Below, one piece after another: positions 1 through 7,500 of a DNA stretch of 63,729 nt; position 1 is the stretch's first letter, and the number at the start of each line of letters is the position of its first letter. The stretch is from positions 1-63,729 of the forward strand of contig JBHGUR010000037.1 in assembly GCA_048976805.1 (NCBI GenBank). Reading direction: 5' to 3'. Origin of the DNA: Ectobacillus sp048976805 (lineage in GTDB: Bacteria > Bacillota > Bacilli > Bacillales > Bacillaceae_G). The notes beneath the pieces were generated by a model. The model saw only the letters and a program-made list of their open reading frames with translations, was not told the origin of the DNA and searched no databases. A program made the position numbers and the translations under genes.

Positions 1-2483
1 AGCATCCCGCTACGATACTCAAAACGGATACGGTGGGTTTCGGTTCTACACCTTTCTGTTACAGCTTCTTTGACAGCACGATCAACATCCCACCAAAGTC
101 TAACAATATTAGGATTTGCATTCCTCCAAGCATAGACTAGCGGTTTTAATTCTTCTTCGGTAAGACCCATGTCAAGTGCACCCATTGCTTTTAATGCACC
201 TACTGACCCTCCATAGCCACAGTTATGAACTAACACATTTGAAACAGTAAATCTATGATTCTTACCTGCATTTAATATGTCATAAACTCTAACCTTGCTT
301 GGATTAATCTCCAGTTCTTTCTCTGTTCTATAACTGCCATTTCTGCTGATGCTATAATTTCTTCTCTTGTCATGCCATTGGATATCATCCTTGTAACAAC
401 ACTTCTTGCATAGGGCCAATTTTCTTGTTTGAAATCTGGGATTACTGATATTCTTCTGTTGGCTTGATTTATACTTCTTGGAACAAAACGAATATTGCCC
501 TTTTCGTAATTTCCGTCGTTGTCTATCCTGTCCATCTCTAAATCTTGGCGTACATTTTCTACATTTTTCAATATCCATATCCCCGCACTGAGAACTGAGG
601 GAAAATTGAATTTTATACCCCTTCCCCCATATAAATGGTAATTCCTTGCCTTTGGATTCTCGCAACGCTGCTTTGCGGCAGCAAGTCTTTTCTGTAGCCA
701 CAAAGGTATCTTCCTTTGTTGAGAGCATCTCTGGCAGCCTTTTGATTTTCCAGATTTTAAGCTGTTTAAATTTTGCCACTGTATACTGTGACAACCTGTG
801 CATTGTGTTAGGACATAGCAATGATTCATCTTTGCATTCCATCTTTTCTGTGCACTTATTATTTTCACCCAGCCGTATTGCTCTCCTACCATTTCCGGTT
901 TGTATGAGATGTGCTTTGCAGGTGGCAGCTTCTCCAAATTGTATTGGCCTCGATTTCCCTTTGACCCATACAAGATGGTCTTTTGTAGCTGTAAGTCCTC
1001 CATAAGTTATAACCTCCTTTTCACCTTTTGAAATGACACCATCATGTTTTACCCAATCTTCACCATCCCACAATTTATGTTTTGTTGTAATATCTTGAAT
1101 TGGAACAAGTCCTTTATCCGTTAACACAAGACTATTATGTGCTATACAAGCCAGTTCTGCCTGCTTACCTTTCTGCCTTAAATGTCCGTTAACGCCATTC
1201 TTCTCAACAGGAACATTAAACATTTGCGATGCTGAAGCACAATAAATGTCTCCGCCATTTGCAAACACTTCATTTCTCCATGTCTCGCCTGCAATCCAAG
1301 CAATAACTCTAGCCTCTATTGCACTAAAGTCAGCAACGATAAACTTATATCCTTTCTTTGGCACAAAAGCGGTTCGAATTAATTCAGACAAAACTCCCGG
1401 AATAGAGTCATACAATATTTCCAAGGCATCAAAATGGCCACCTCTAACCAAGCGACGTGCCTGTTCCAGATCCGACAAATGGTTCTGAGGGAGATTTTGA
1501 ACTTGTATAAGCCTTCCTGCAAATCTACCGGTTCGATTAGCACCGTAGAATTGTAGTAGTCCCCGAGCTCTTCCGTCAGTGCATACAGCATTTTCCATAG
1601 CGGTGTATTTCTTTACACTGGATTTAGCTAGTAACTGTCTCAGTTCCAGTACTTCACTCAGATTATCTGGAGCTTCCTTTAATAGCGCCTTAACTGATGC
1701 CTTATCAAGACTATCTGTTTCCAGACCATTTTCTGATAGCCAGGATTTCATTTGAACAACTGAATTAGGATTATCAAGATCAGTTAGTTCTTTTAGTCTG
1801 CTTGTTAGCTCTTCTCTTACTTTTTCATCACATTGAATCGCTTTTTTTACCAATTCCAAATCCAACTGAATACCTCGATCATTGATTTGCTGATCTAGAA
1901 TATAGTTATTCCATTCCTCTTCAGGCATAGGAAATTTTTGAAGCTTTTCCTGTATAGAAAGTTCAACTTCAACGTCTCGTAGATTATATGCTTTGAAGCT
2001 ATTCCACTTCTCTGGAGCATGTTCAGGTAGATTTCGTGTACGACCACCATTAGTTACTGTTGGTTTACATGGAACTGAAAAATATCGAATGAGCTCTTTA
2101 CCTTCTGTTAGCTTTTTCTTGTCTGCTCCTGTTACGATTGCTGCTCCTTCCAAAGATAAAGGAAGCCCAAGGTACGCAGACCAAACCATTGTGCACCGCC
2201 AAGAATCAGGTGCAAGGTGTATACCAAAGTACTTCGATAAGCAAATCCGCTCAAACTGCGCATTAAACGCCCATTTGGTAACATTATTATCTAGAATCGC
2301 TTGCTGTATTTCTTTAGGTATTTTTTCGCCACAAGCGAAATCTACTACTTGAACCGGCCCAGCATCCACACTGTAACCGAAAAGTAAAATCTCAAAATCC
2401 GGTGCTTCAGCGTAACGATAGACCCCGCTTTTGGCGAGGTCTACGCTGCTATATGTTTCTATATCTATACTGAGGGTTCTCAT
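1..2483 (-). CDS. Phage family A DNA polymerase, intein-containing, 3' end beyond window
   Basis: Replicative DNA polymerase of a phage-like element. It starts at ATG 2483, overlapping the stop of the DUF2815 gene by 4 nt (ATGA), and stays open to the window edge, so the C-terminus is missing. The N-terminal part (MRTLSIDIETYSS) matches a 3'-5' exonuclease domain with a DIE motif. Motif A reads FIVADFSAIEARVIAWIAGE, typical of phage-type Pol I. The O-helix (motif B) reads RQKGKQAELA, then the intein, then CGYGGSVGALKAMG, giving the spaced R, K and YG residues of the nucleotide-binding helix. The last visible extein residues come from codons at 1-221. Neighbours DUF2815 and DUF2800 are the usual replication partners in Firmicute phages. 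The sequence shows the domains and the open frame; excision of the intein is inferred. Confidence 0.93.
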   Translation of the reverse strand, partial: MRTLSIDIETYSSVDLAKSGVYRYAEAPDFEILLFGYSVDAGPVQVVDFACGEKIPKEIQQAILDNNVTKWAFNAQFERICLSKYFGIHLAPDSWRCTMVWSAYLGLPLSLEGAAIVTGADKKKLTEGKELIRYFSVPCKPTVTNGGRTRNLPEHAPEKWNSFKAYNLRDVEVELSIQEKLQKFPMPEEEWNNYILDQQINDRGIQLDLELVKKAIQCDEKVREELTSRLKELTDLDNPNSVVQMKSWLSENGLETDSLDKASVKALLKEAPDNLSEVLELRQLLAKSSVKKYTAMENAVCTDGRARGLLQFYGANRTGRFAGRLIQVQNLPQNHLSDLEQARRLVRGGHFDALEILYDSIPGVLSELIRTAFVPKKGYKFIVADFSAIEARVIAWIAGETWRNEVFANGGDIYCASASQMFNVPVEKNGVNGHLRQKGKQAELACIAHNSLVLTDKGLVPIQDITTKHKLWDGEDWVKHDGVISKGEKEVITYGGLTATKDHLVWVKGKSRPIQFGEAATCKAHLIQTGNGRRAIRLGENNKCTEKMECKDESLLCPNTMHRLSQYTVAKFKQLKIWKIKRLPEMLSTKEDTFVATEKTCCRKAALRESKGKELPFIWGKGYKIQFSLSSQCGDMDIEKCRKCTPRFRDGQDRQRRKLRKGQYSFCSKKYKSSQQKNISNPRFQTRKLALCKKCCYKDDIQWHDKRRNYSISRNGSYRTEKELEINPSKVRVYDILNAGKNHRFTVSNVLVHNCGYGGSVGALKAMGALDMGLTEEELKPLVYAWRNANPNIVRLWWDVDRAVKEAVTERCRTETHRIRFEYRSGM
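272..1003 (-). CDS. HNH-type homing endonuclease nested out of frame in the intein
   Basis: A 243-aa protein encoded in the +1 frame relative to the polymerase, wholly inside the intein. It starts at ATG 1003 within block B and stops inside block F. Residues about 62-93 hold a CxxC-type zinc-ribbon-like array (CYVLTQCTGC then GCQRC). Residues about 112-185 carry the signature of phage HNH/AP2-type endonucleases: RCENPKARNYHLYGGRGIKF, then LEMDRIDNDGNYEKGNIRFV and NQANRR. An AAAGGAGG Shine-Dalgarno lies 9 nt before the ATG, so independent translation is likely. Inferred role: cleavage of intein-less polymerase alleles to drive homing. An isolated spurious ORF is excluded by the intact, ordered family motifs. 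Confidence 0.9.
   Translation of the reverse strand: MEDLQLQKTILYGSKGNRGQYNLEKLPPAKHISYKPEMVGEQYGWVKIISAQKRWNAKMNHCYVLTQCTGCHSIQWQNLNSLKSGKSKGCQRCSQQRKIPLWLQKRLAAAKQRCENPKARNYHLYGGRGIKFNFPSVLSAGIWILKNVENVRQDLEMDRIDNDGNYEKGNIRFVPRSINQANRRISVIPDFKQENWPYARSVVTRMISNGMTREEIIASAEMAVIEQRKNWRLIQARLEFMTY
1013..1020 (-). promoter_or_regulatory. Shine-Dalgarno for the nested endonuclease
   Basis: AAAGGAGG on the minus strand, 9 nt before ATG 1003, lying within intein coding sequence that reads KGEKEVI in the polymerase frame. It decides the start and supports internal initiation. Confidence 0.82.
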
Positions 2484-3040
2484 GATAAAAAGTCATCATC
2501 CACATCAGTGGCAAAATCATCAGCTGCATTAGTTCTGCCACCCAAAGGTTCACCATCACGGATTTTTTGAATATTTCCAAGTCCACAGGCTATACCTTTG
2601 TTTCCATTGGAGTTAAAGGCGTAGAAGTTGATACTCACTCTTGCATAGACACCAGAGTATACTTCAGAACGATCAATGATTGGATTGACGTTTCTATCTA
2701 CAATTTGTGGAGGGGTATTGCTATTGGCATTGATAAAATAGCTATTTGCATAAGCTTCATCATCTGGACGATCAATATCTCCGTCACGTAGAGGAAGCTT
2801 TAACGCCGCTTTATTTGGAATCTTACCACCGAATTTACCTTTACCTTCTTCTATTGCAGCATTCACCGCTTCATTGATAGCACTTAAGGTTTTAGTATCA
2901 CTCTTAGGAATAATCAGGCTCACACTGTATTTTTCAGCACCGCCATTGATTGATTTAGGTTCCCACACATTAGCATAAGAAAGTCTGACAACTCCTGTAA
3001 CTACTTTTGTTGGATTTGTTCTTTTTGCTGTTTTTGACAT
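2480..3040 (-). CDS. DUF2815 phage protein (predicted ssDNA-binding)
   Basis: A 186-aa protein with the DUF2815 look: a short basic N-terminus, the VVTGVVRLSYANVWEPKSIN block, SVSLIIPKSD, a central VSINFYAF strand and an acidic C-terminal tail (DDFATDVDDDFLS). DUF2815 proteins are regarded as phage single-stranded DNA-binding proteins, and acidic tails of this kind recruit partners in SSBs; that role is family knowledge, not shown here. The gene lies 5 nt after the DUF2800 gene and overlaps the polymerase start by 4 nt, so the three are translationally coupled. The gene starts at ATG 3040 after a GGAGG (plus-strand cctcc at about 3051). Confidence 0.87.
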   Translation of the reverse strand: MSKTAKRTNPTKVVTGVVRLSYANVWEPKSINGGAEKYSVSLIIPKSDTKTLSAINEAVNAAIEEGKGKFGGKIPNKAALKLPLRDGDIDRPDDEAYANSYFINANSNTPPQIVDRNVNPIIDRSEVYSGVYARVSINFYAFNSNGNKGIACGLGNIQKIRDGEPLGGRTNAADDFATDVDDDFLS

Positions 3041-3045
3041 AATTT

Positions 3046-4173
3046 TTATACCTCCATAAAATCATTTTTTGCTGATGATGTGTTCATTTCAGGACGCTTA
3101 TCTGAAACTGGAACTAGCGTCGGTTTGCCTGGTGGCTTCATAACTAGCTCACCAAGGATTTCATTAAATTTTGACTTGCCCATCAATTTTTCCATTTCGG
3201 TAATGGTAATGAGACTTTGCTTGTATATATCTCGGTATCCTGCATTCTTTGCTGCTTCTGCGACTGCTTCTTCATCTTTATATTTACGGTTGGAGCGACC
3301 TTCGACTACTTTAAACCCTGGCCACTTCTTTCCATGATTAACTGCTGCATCCGTCGCATAGGCTATAATCTCATTTGCCCAGTTAGTGAGATCACCGATA
3401 GAAGATAAAATGCCAGCAATCTCTTCATCAGATAAAAGTGGTGGTAGAGCAAACTCAAACGTAGCCAGTTTCATTTTTGCTTCTGCTCTTGCTCTACATT
3501 TCACAGCTGCTCTGCAAAATTGACACCATTCACCGGGACAGTAGTTGCCGTCACCATTGAAGGCTAATTCAGCTTTAGGTTTTAAAACTTCTTCAGCCCA
3601 CTGATACAAGTTTTCTTTTGAGACTGTGGATGTACTGACATTTTCTCGACGGGGTTGATAAATTGTCATTGAAACCATCTCGATATCATAAATGCCATCA
3701 AATAGATCCAGTGCACCAAGGGCATAAAGTTTCATTTGAGGATTGTCTTCTGCGCTGACTAAGACACCCTGACCATACTTAAAATCAATAATGTGAAGAG
3801 TTCCATCAGCTATAATTAAACAATCCCCGGTTCCAAATCCCTCAGGTACATACTTTGAAAAGTCAAGCCGCTGTTCTATCAAGATTAGGGGATCACTACA
3901 AATTTGCTTAGCTTGCTCAATCACTTCAAGTACAAACTCCACGTAACCATCGGTATAATTGTCCATCTCATCTGAGTCGTATGGAGAGACCGGCTTTTTT
4001 GATCTCATCTTAAGTGCCTTTCGGAGTTTGTGTTCACTTAATGCATGAGCTGCTGTACCTTCAACTGCAGCCTCACCACTGTTGTCATCAAACTCCTGTT
4101 CTAGCCTTGCCGATGGTGTACAGTTCATCCAGCGATGAGCCCCTGACGCGGAGAGAATTGCATGTTTACTCAT
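3046..4173 (-). CDS. DUF2800 phage protein, Cas4/AddB-like nuclease fold
   Basis: A 375-aa protein of the DUF2800 family found in phage replication modules. It opens with MSKHAILSASGAHRWMNCTP, a typical PD-(D/E)XK superfamily start. GTGD (about 114-117) and DFKYG (about 130-134) supply the Asp and the D-x-K of the catalytic site, with a downstream QMKLYALGA helix. A cysteine group (CPGEWCQFC and a further Cys) near residues 212-227, with Cys17, fits a Cas4/AddB-type iron-sulfur cluster. It probably acts as an exonuclease in phage recombination or replication. It overlaps the upstream small gene by 4 nt. Confidence 0.87.
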   Translation of the reverse strand: MSKHAILSASGAHRWMNCTPSARLEQEFDDNSGEAAVEGTAAHALSEHKLRKALKMRSKKPVSPYDSDEMDNYTDGYVEFVLEVIEQAKQICSDPLILIEQRLDFSKYVPEGFGTGDCLIIADGTLHIIDFKYGQGVLVSAEDNPQMKLYALGALDLFDGIYDIEMVSMTIYQPRRENVSTSTVSKENLYQWAEEVLKPKAELAFNGDGNYCPGEWCQFCRAAVKCRARAEAKMKLATFEFALPPLLSDEEIAGILSSIGDLTNWANEIIAYATDAAVNHGKKWPGFKVVEGRSNRKYKDEEAVAEAAKNAGYRDIYKQSLITITEMEKLMGKSKFNEILGELVMKPPGKPTLVPVSDKRPEMNTSSAKNDFMEV

Positions 4174-4487
4174 TTCAACTCCTCCGCATCAGCAAGAATG
4201 GCAGCATACTTACTTGGATCAATCTGACTAAGTTTTGATGCACCATACTTTTCTAGAAGACCTCTAACCTGAGCAGTAAATCCATCATGACTTTTCTCCG
4301 CGAGCACCGCTCTTACTTCTTCTAAGGTAATTTGCTTTTCTTCAGGCTGTTTTTCATGTTTTGGCTGCTCTGACTTTTTATCCTCCTTAGGCTCATTACT
4401 TCCAAGGGCATCAGCTACAGCCTGAACACTATCTGCCAGTGCTCGAAGATCTGACACTACATCAAGAAGGAGCTTAATCTTACTCAT
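4170..4487 (-). CDS. Small phage replication-module protein, function unknown
   Basis: A 105-aa protein not recognised beyond its context. Residues 1-30 form an amphipathic helix (KIKLLLDVVSDLRALADSVQ), a Lys/Glu/Pro-rich linker spans about 33-55, and the C-terminal half (ITLEEVRAVLAEKSHDGFTA) resembles the small helical domain seen in many phage proteins upstream of DUF2800. It overlaps both neighbours (8 nt with the upstream gene, 4 nt with DUF2800), so it is part of one translation-coupled unit. Confidence 0.75.
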   Translation of the reverse strand: MSKIKLLLDVVSDLRALADSVQAVADALGSNEPKEDKKSEQPKHEKQPEEKQITLEEVRAVLAEKSHDGFTAQVRGLLEKYGASKLSQIDPSKYAAILADAEELK

Positions 4488-4689
4488 GTCCTACACCTCC
4501 TTCCTTTATTTCCTTAATTTCTACCGTCTCAACTGAGTCACCTGGAGTAATTACTAACAAACTGGCTTTCTTTCCAAATAGGAAATCAAGCATTCTAGTT
4601 CGGATAGTCTTACGACTACTTTGAATGACGGAGCTTTTTTCGCCATTTGGCTTTGCCACATTAATAGTGACTTTATGTTTTAGGCTCAT
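4480..4689 (-). CDS. Small phage protein, function unknown
   Basis: A 69-aa protein with an N-terminal basic half (HKVTINVAKPNGEK, SSRKTIRTRMLDFLFGKK) and a beta-rich, acidic second half (SLLVITPGDSVETVEI). It is not recognised. ATG 4689 follows a GGAGAGG (plus cctctcc). It is the first gene of the downstream coupled set and overlaps the next gene by 8 nt. About 110 nt separate it from the sigma-like gene; that gap holds no clear feature. Confidence 0.65.
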   Translation of the reverse strand: MSLKHKVTINVAKPNGEKSSVIQSSRKTIRTRMLDFLFGKKASLLVITPGDSVETVEIKEIKEGGVGHE

Positions 4690-4800
4690 ATTCCCTCTCC
4701 TTTCCGGGGCAATTTATCTCCCCTCACCGATAAGCGAAAAAGAGAGTTCTTTCGAACCCCCTTTCAGAAAAGATTTTTTAATAGATTCTTTAGAACCCAA

Positions 4801-5295
4801 TTAGTATAGAATTTTTCTAAGTCTTTCATGAAGCTTCTTAAGGCGGCCGCGAATGGCAGCTTCTGTCACACCTTCTTCTGCTGCAATGTCAGTGTTGGAG
4901 CGTTTCTCAAGATATACTTTTTGGAAAAGTTCTTTCTGTTGTGGTAAAAGACATTCCATTGCCTTAGTTAACTTGTCCAGCATATCTTGATACTCAGTTT
5001 CATCTTCTGCTTGGAGCATAAGATGTTCGGGATTCGCAGTATCATCCGCAAGATACTTATTGCGGTCATTTGCCAATTCATTTTCACCATCATGATAGGC
5101 ATCTAAATGAGTTGTAACTCTGTAATCATAGCGGCGCTGCTCGTCCACTTCGTCATCATCCATAGTATGTAAAAGCTCGATATCAGCTTCGGTGACTCCA
5201 TCTTCGCCTGGGGTTATAACAATCTTTGTCCCTTCAGCAGTGTAATAAATGTAGTTAGTTCTCTTCTTTTTACTTGTTTTGTACGCTCTTTTCAT
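4801..5295 (-). CDS. Sigma-70 region 4-like regulator of phage element
   Basis: A 164-aa protein from ATG 5295, chosen because AAAGGAG lies about 7 nt upstream. A longer reading to 5409 would run through a strong terminator hairpin and is rejected. Residues about 100-164 form a helix-turn-helix of sigma region 4 type: DKLTKAMECLLPQQKELFQK, then SNTDIAAEEGVTEAAIRGRL and KKLHERLRKIL. The N-terminal region (YIYYTAEGTKIVITPGEDGV) and a PEHLMLQAEDE block are those of the sigma-like proteins common in Firmicute phages and conjugative elements. Its role is probably transcription control of the module. The first two sigma regions are absent, so it is not a full sigma factor. Confidence 0.8.
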   Translation of the reverse strand: MKRAYKTSKKKRTNYIYYTAEGTKIVITPGEDGVTEADIELLHTMDDDEVDEQRRYDYRVTTHLDAYHDGENELANDRNKYLADDTANPEHLMLQAEDETEYQDMLDKLTKAMECLLPQQKELFQKVYLEKRSNTDIAAEEGVTEAAIRGRLKKLHERLRKILY

Positions 5296-5370
5296 AATTT
5301 GACTCCTTTGGTTTTCAAAATTTGGCTTTGAAAAATCCGCAGGAGCCTGTTTTCTTTTATCCGCAGAGCA

Positions 5371-5419
5371 GAAAAAAAGACGGGCAGGAAACACTTTCAA
5401 AGTGTTCATCCTGTCCGTC
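5371..5419 (-). terminator. Intrinsic terminator after the 52-aa gene
   Basis: A nearly perfect long hairpin, arms GACGGACAGGATGAACACTT and AAGTGTTTCCTGCCCGTC on the minus strand, followed by TTTTTTT. It lies between the 52-aa gene and the sigma-like gene. Confidence 0.85.
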
Positions 5420-5466
5420 TAGCGGCTCTGCGGATTTTTTTATCGATTAATTATTATCCAATATCT

Positions 5467-5625
5467 TTAAACGGCTTTAACTGCTTTGGTGTTGATAACT
5501 TCACATGTACCGTTATCAAGAATATGTACAATTGTACAAATACCCTTGTGAACAATTTCTACAATTCTCGCTGAAGCATCAACTCGACAGACAAGTTTAC
5601 CATTGCTGTTTCTGATGTCTTGCAT
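5467..5625 (-). CDS. Small phage-element protein, 52 aa
   Basis: ATG 5625 to TAA 5467 encodes MQDIRNSNGKLVCRVD through AVKAV, 52 aa. It is a small beta-rich protein with two Cys (LVCRVDAS, KGICTIVH). Proteins with the pattern QDIR-GKLVCRVD-VEIVHKG are frequent in Firmicute prophages and integrative elements, usually annotated as hypothetical; that likeness is from memory. A GGATGG-type ribosome site lies upstream (plus ccatcc at 5632), and a strong terminator follows 48 nt after the stop. Function unknown. Confidence 0.7.
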   Translation of the reverse strand: MQDIRNSNGKLVCRVDASARIVEIVHKGICTIVHILDNGTCEVINTKAVKAV

Positions 5626-5825
5626 TTATTACCATCCTTTCTCTACTATTGGGTTTCTCTGATAAATTTCAAAATGAACCTCTATAAGAGAGAACACCTA
5701 ATTTTTTTTATAAGAATCCTGGCCAGTCATCTTGAATTGATTATTTCACAATTTGAAATTTGGTTTCCGACTCGACAAGTCGGACTACAAATCCTTCAAA
5801 ATCAATACTTTACGGAATTTGGGCA

Positions 5826-5849
5826 TAAAAAAAGAGCCTATAAAGGCTC
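5826..5849 (-). terminator. Intrinsic terminator of the restriction operon
   Basis: Minus strand GAGCC-TTTATA-GGCTC followed by a run of eight T, 29 nt after the stop of the ImmA/IrrE-type gene. The rest of 5626-5877 shows only a weak hairpin (CCGACT/AGTCGG near 5770). Confidence 0.78.
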
Positions 5850-5877
5850 GTTTTCCGACTTGCTAAGTTTTCGATTT

Positions 5878-7500
5878 TTAATTTTTATTTGTTCCCAATT
5901 TTTTAACTTTTACTGAATCAAGCAACCCATTAAAATCATCTATTGATAATCCAGGAAATCGTTCAATGATATTAACATAAATGCTATCAGGAGGACTAAA
6001 TCGATTAAATGCATTATTACTTTTTTGCATAAGTCCTTCTATATGATAAAGCTTGAGTTTAAGGCCTACGCAAATTGCTAACAGCGTCTCCTTATTCATA
6101 GTGTTTTGTTGATTCCTTTTTATTTTACCGAATAAATCATCATACAGATGCGTATGCTCTGCAAAAGTTCTCGGGTATTTCCATTTTCTATACTCCATTA
6201 TTTCGGCTAAACATTCACAAAGTGATTTTGTAGGGTCGTTTATGATTTTGGCAATGTTAACTTCATCATCAATGCCTTTTGTTATATCTGCTGCTGCCCC
6301 TGCATATGCTCTAACTGGATCATAATTTAGATTACTCTGAAGTTCTGGATCAAATATAGCTATTCGTCTATCAACTTCACCTACTTGGCGTTCTAAATAG
6401 CTGAAAAAAGCAACATCTTTCTCGATGTTTGGATATCTTTTGTAAGTTCTTGTGGTTATATTAAGGGCGCATTTATTTAGATTCTTCTTGGCTTTAGCTG
6501 TCAATGCCAAGGAGCCATCATCTTTAATTTTAATAAATTCATTTGAATTCTTGACAAAATAACCCTCGGCAAAGATGTAGTTACCATTGTCCACCCAAGA
6601 CTTAAATGTTGAATTTTTATTTAATAGTTCGTAAGCTTCAACTGGTCTTAATGGTTCAAAATTCGTTGTATCATTCACATAAAAGGTACCTGCATAAACA
6701 GCTTCGAAATCTTTTAACTCTTCAAGTCTACTTATTAGGCCAACTTCTATCAATCTATACTTTACCGAACTTCGCGATACAACGAAAAACTCGCTCAACT
6801 CATCAATGATAGTATCACATGGCCAAAGATTGTCAGGCTGGCTTAGATATTTTTCTACAACTTCAGTTGCTTTCATTTTGAACATGCTGAATGGCATCAA
6901 CACGCGAGGTGCCAGTCGATTTGCTTGCCATTCAATCCACTGAAGATCCGCTTCAAACCTATTTGATTTTTCAGGCGGATCACTGTATATTTCTGATCGT
7001 TTACATAAAATAGGAGAGAACCCCTTTTCAGACCCTTTAGACTTTAATCTTAAAACATCAAAGAATGTTTTATCTTTATGCCAATGAATTGCTTCGTGTG
7101 TCAAAGTATTTCTTTTTGCACCTTCCCCCATCAAAGAAATGGCTACAGGATCTATGAGAACTGTTTTTTCTGGATACCTTCTTTTAACTAAGCTATTTTG
7201 TTCTTCATCATATATCTCAACTTCACCATCAAGAAGAAAACAGCAACCATAAACATCCTTGTTGTCAGACAAGTTGGCTTCTTCAATTGTCAATCCCATA
7301 GTCTTAAGTATTTCTTCAACAGGTAAGGGCATAGGCACTTTTAGTGCATTCGGACAGTACTTGCTCAAAAATGCCTGTGCGTAATCTTCAAGTCTATCTT
7401 TACCAATTATGTACCTACCTGTTTTTTTATCAACATCATAGACCATTCCAGGTGTAGGTGCTAACATACGATTTTCAATTCTCTTTTTTTCAACAGTCAA
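5878..7500 (-). CDS. ImmA/IrrE-type metallopeptidase domain protein, type I RM-linked
   Basis: A 540-aa protein. Residues about 37-140 look like an ImmA/IrrE domain: a YAQAFLSKYCPNALKVPMPL start, EEILKTMGL, a beta-rich stretch, and the zinc-binding helix LTHEAIHWHKD with HEAIH at 135-139. A second acidic/aromatic part (QWIEWQANRLAPRVLMP) supplies the downstream segment of this family, where the third ligand Glu lies. The C-terminal half (about 330-540) is not recognised. Known family members cleave or release repressors in stress and phage induction. It overlaps the YgjP-like gene by 11 nt and so shares the hsd transcript. It may be a regulator or sensor for the restriction system; that is inference. 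Confidence 0.78.
   Translation of the reverse strand: MTVEKKRIENRMLAPTPGMVYDVDKKTGRYIIGKDRLEDYAQAFLSKYCPNALKVPMPLPVEEILKTMGLTIEEANLSDNKDVYGCCFLLDGEVEIYDEEQNSLVKRRYPEKTVLIDPVAISLMGEGAKRNTLTHEAIHWHKDKTFFDVLRLKSKGSEKGFSPILCKRSEIYSDPPEKSNRFEADLQWIEWQANRLAPRVLMPFSMFKMKATEVVEKYLSQPDNLWPCDTIIDELSEFFVVSRSSVKYRLIEVGLISRLEELKDFEAVYAGTFYVNDTTNFEPLRPVEAYELLNKNSTFKSWVDNGNYIFAEGYFVKNSNEFIKIKDDGSLALTAKAKKNLNKCALNITTRTYKRYPNIEKDVAFFSYLERQVGEVDRRIAIFDPELQSNLNYDPVRAYAGAAADITKGIDDEVNIAKIINDPTKSLCECLAEIMEYRKWKYPRTFAEHTHLYDDLFGKIKRNQQNTMNKETLLAICVGLKLKLYHIEGLMQKSNNAFNRFSPPDSIYVNIIERFPGLSIDDFNGLLDSVKVKKLGTNKN

Larger units (their letters stand above)
222..1148 (-). mobile_element. Intein, 309 aa, inserted in polymerase motif B
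   Basis: Splicing blocks are present at both ends in the polymerase frame. Block A is CIAHNSLVLTDKG, beginning with the Cys nucleophile (codon 1148-1146). Block B is GGLTATKDHLVWV, with the Thr and His of the TxxH motif. Blocks F and G read VYDILNAGKNHRF and NVLVHN, ending in His-Asn (Asn codon 224-222), followed by the +1 extein Cys (221-219). All residues needed for canonical Cys/Asn/Cys splicing are there. The polymerase frame has no stop across the 309 codons, but between blocks B and F it resembles no known endonuclease, because the endonuclease lies in the +1 frame. Excision would rejoin KQAELA to CGYGG. Confidence 0.93.

Noticed and set aside
1379..1591. 70-aa frame overlapping the polymerase N-extein
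   Set aside because: No motif and no ribosome site; a chance open frame within the polymerase gene.
5296..5409. N-terminal extension of the sigma-like gene (MNTLKVFPARLFF...)
   Set aside because: It runs through a strong intrinsic terminator, and a good ribosome site lies before ATG 5295.
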